Shown: positions 62,687 to 64,000 of the stretch, in pieces
Layout of the letters: each line of letters opens with the position of its first letter
Position numbering within the stretch: the stretch's first letter is position 1
Assembly: GCA_016756695.1 (NCBI GenBank)
Contig: CP066701.1
Location: 2,446,001-2,510,000 of the forward strand
Direction: 5' to 3'
Length of the DNA stretch: 64,000 bases
Source of the DNA: Heyndrickxia sporothermodurans
GTDB lineage: Bacteria; Bacillota; Bacilli; Bacillales; Bacillaceae_C
Translations under genes and position numbers: made by a program
The notes under the pieces: generated by a model
Told to the model about the DNA's origin: nothing
Seen by the model: the letters and a program-made list of their open reading frames with translations, nothing else
Database searches by the model: none

Positions 62687-63738
62687 GTCAATTCAAAAAT
62701 CTTCGTCTTTTTAAAGGGAAAATCTCCTTTTTAGTTGATCTTCGTGCAACTTGGACTATCTTGATTTTGTTTATCGTGACTTTACTTGCACTCGTTATAA
62801 GTACAGGTTTAGGGGATATGAATATTAATCCGATAAATGTTGTTAAAACATTTTTCGGAGGTGGTTCAAGCATTGAGCAGTTAGTTGTATTAAAGTTTCG
62901 GTTACCAAGAATTCTTGTTGCAATGTTTGTAGGTATTGCATTAGCAATGGCAGGGGGAATTTTACAAGGAATTATCCGGAATCCATTAGCATCACCGGAT
63001 ATTATCGGAATAACTGGTGGGGCAGGTGCAGCCGTTGTTTCCTTTCTAGCCATTTTTAGTAATAAAGATAATAGTTTGACAGTGAGTATAGGCTGGATGC
63101 CAATTGCAGCTTTCCTTGGGGCAACAATCGTGGCATTTCTGGTATATTTTTTAGCTTGGAAAGATGGCGTTTCTCCCATAAGATTAGTATTAATAGGAAT
63201 TGGAATTTCCGCTGTGATGAAAGCTATCACTACATTATTAATGTTAGTTGGACCTATTTATCGGGCAAGTGAGGCGAATATTTGGTTAACAGGTACCGTA
63301 AACGGATCCAGCTGGGGGAATGTTAAAGTTATTGTTCCATGGGTGCTAATACTGACGTTAATTTCCTTTTTATCCGCCCGAAAAATCAATGTACAAGAGT
63401 TTGGTGATGAACTCGCGACTGGTGTTGGAAGTCATGTTCAACGCCAACGATTTTTTCTTTTACTATTAAGTACGGCTTTAGTTGGTGCCGCTGTTGCATT
63501 TGGTGGGGGAATTGGCTTTGTTGGTTTAATGGCTCCACATATTGCGAGAAGACTTGTCGGTTCTTCCTTTGGTGTTTTATTGCCTGCATCAGCCTGTATC
63601 GGCGGAATTTTGGTCATGGTGGCGGATTTAATCGGACGTACCGTATTTACGCCGCTTGAAGTGCCGGCTGGAGTGTTTACTGCCGCGATTGGGGCACCGT
63701 ATTTTATCTATTTATTATTTAAATCAAAGTCTGCATAA
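62683..63738 (+). CDS. FecCD-family iron-siderophore permease 2
   Basis: This 351-residue partner permease has RLPRILVAMFVGIALAMAGGILQGIIRNPLASPDIIGITGGA and GGGIGFVGLMAPHIARRLVGSSFGVLLP. Translation is coupled to the first permease. A 180-codon open frame on the other strand is a shadow. Confidence 0.92.
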   Translation: MSQFKNLRLFKGKISFLVDLRATWTILILFIVTLLALVISTGLGDMNINPINVVKTFFGGGSSIEQLVVLKFRLPRILVAMFVGIALAMAGGILQGIIRNPLASPDIIGITGGAGAAVVSFLAIFSNKDNSLTVSIGWMPIAAFLGATIVAFLVYFLAWKDGVSPIRLVLIGIGISAVMKAITTLLMLVGPIYRASEANIWLTGTVNGSSWGNVKVIVPWVLILTLISFLSARKINVQEFGDELATGVGSHVQRQRFFLLLLSTALVGAAVAFGGGIGFVGLMAPHIARRLVGSSFGVLLPASACIGGILVMVADLIGRTVFTPLEVPAGVFTAAIGAPYFIYLLFKSKSA

Positions 63739-63749
63739 AAGGAGTGGGC

Positions 63750-64000
63750 ATGATGAATGAAACAATTCAAGCAAAATCATTAACATTAGGTTATGGTGAT
63801 TCGATTATTATAGATGAGTTAAATTTAAGTATTCCTAAAGGGGAAATTACCGTTTTCATTGGTGGGAATGGCTGTGGAAAATCGACTTTATTACGATCAA
63901 TGGCACGTTTATTAAAACCGGAATCAGGTTCCGTTTTATTAGCTGGGAAAGAGATTGCTAAGCTCCCGACAAAAGAGGTAGCGAAAAATTTATCAATTCT
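63750..64000 (+). CDS. Iron-siderophore ABC transporter ATPase (3' end outside window)
   Basis: The first 83 codons of a FecE-type ATPase are visible: LTLGYGDSIIIDELNLSIPKGEI, then Walker A GGNGCGKST, where most homologues have Pro as the second residue (GPNGCGKST). It ends at the window edge before the signature and Walker B motifs. It follows the permeases by 11 bp in the same operon. Confidence 0.9.
   Translation, partial: MMNETIQAKSLTLGYGDSIIIDELNLSIPKGEITVFIGGNGCGKSTLLRSMARLLKPESGSVLLAGKEIAKLPTKEVAKNLSI

Noticed and set aside
62688-63230. 180-codon open frame on the minus strand
   Set aside because: It overlaps the second siderophore permease throughout; its composition is a mirror of hydrophobic codons.

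Overview
The window is low-GC Gram-positive DNA from a spore-forming member of the Bacillaceae. This follows from strong AGGAGG-type ribosome binding sites, a tricistronic gerA-type germinant receptor, CotF-, YjcZ- and YhcN-type sporulation genes, LacI/cre-like operators, Fur boxes and two classes of Bacillus-type dispersed repeats. The species cannot be fixed from the sequence. No rRNA, tRNA or CRISPR array was seen.

Region 1 (1-14.6 kb) is a sigma-54-controlled agmatine/polyamine catabolic locus. A PAS-AAA+ enhancer-binding regulator lies between two divergent arms. The right arm has agmatine deiminase, a class III aminotransferase and an aldehyde dehydrogenase. The left arm has an M20-type N-carbamoyl hydrolase, a second aminotransferase, a second aldehyde dehydrogenase and two APC permeases. 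Three near-perfect -24/-12 promoters precede the hydrolase, the deiminase and the right-hand aminotransferase. An IS110-family element and a GC-rich repeat now sit inside the left arm.

Region 2 (14.6-23.3 kb) holds a lipoprotein quinohemoprotein dehydrogenase carrying the Asp-X-Asp signature linked to lanthanide use. It is followed by a complete pqqABCDE set, with a 24-residue PqqA, an unrecognised small membrane protein, and probable ATT start codons for pqqB and pqqD. An MFS transporter follows. PQQ synthesis is uncommon in Firmicutes.

Region 3 (23.3-31 kb) is a mobile-element patch: a zinc-ribbon DDE element with an 8-9 bp target duplication, and an IS66-family element with an 8-bp duplication inserted into the leader of an IS1182-like element.

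Region 4 (31-39 kb) is an alpha-glucoside utilisation operon: binding protein, two permeases, LacI regulator and two GH13 glucosidases whose specificity residues differ (Val against Ala).

Region 5 (39-52.4 kb) carries housekeeping and sporulation genes: speD, helD, corA, a phospholipase D-like protein, cotF-like, thioredoxin-like, rodA-like and the gerA operon, whose AB gene has an in-frame TGA. Upstream of corA is a 25-codon acidic, proline-containing leader ORF with two mutually exclusive hairpins, one of which masks the corA Shine-Dalgarno sequence. This is the strongest candidate for an undescribed regulatory system in the window.

Region 6 (52.5-59.7 kb) is a segment bounded by two inverted copies of a 1.8-kb IS1182-family element. 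It contains a sporulation lipoprotein gene, a Tat-exported gluconate dehydrogenase-like pair (the flavoprotein is frameshifted) and tatA; tatC lies just outside the second copy. Region 7 (60.5-64 kb) is a Fur-box-preceded iron-siderophore ABC transporter, cut off in its ATPase gene by the window edge.
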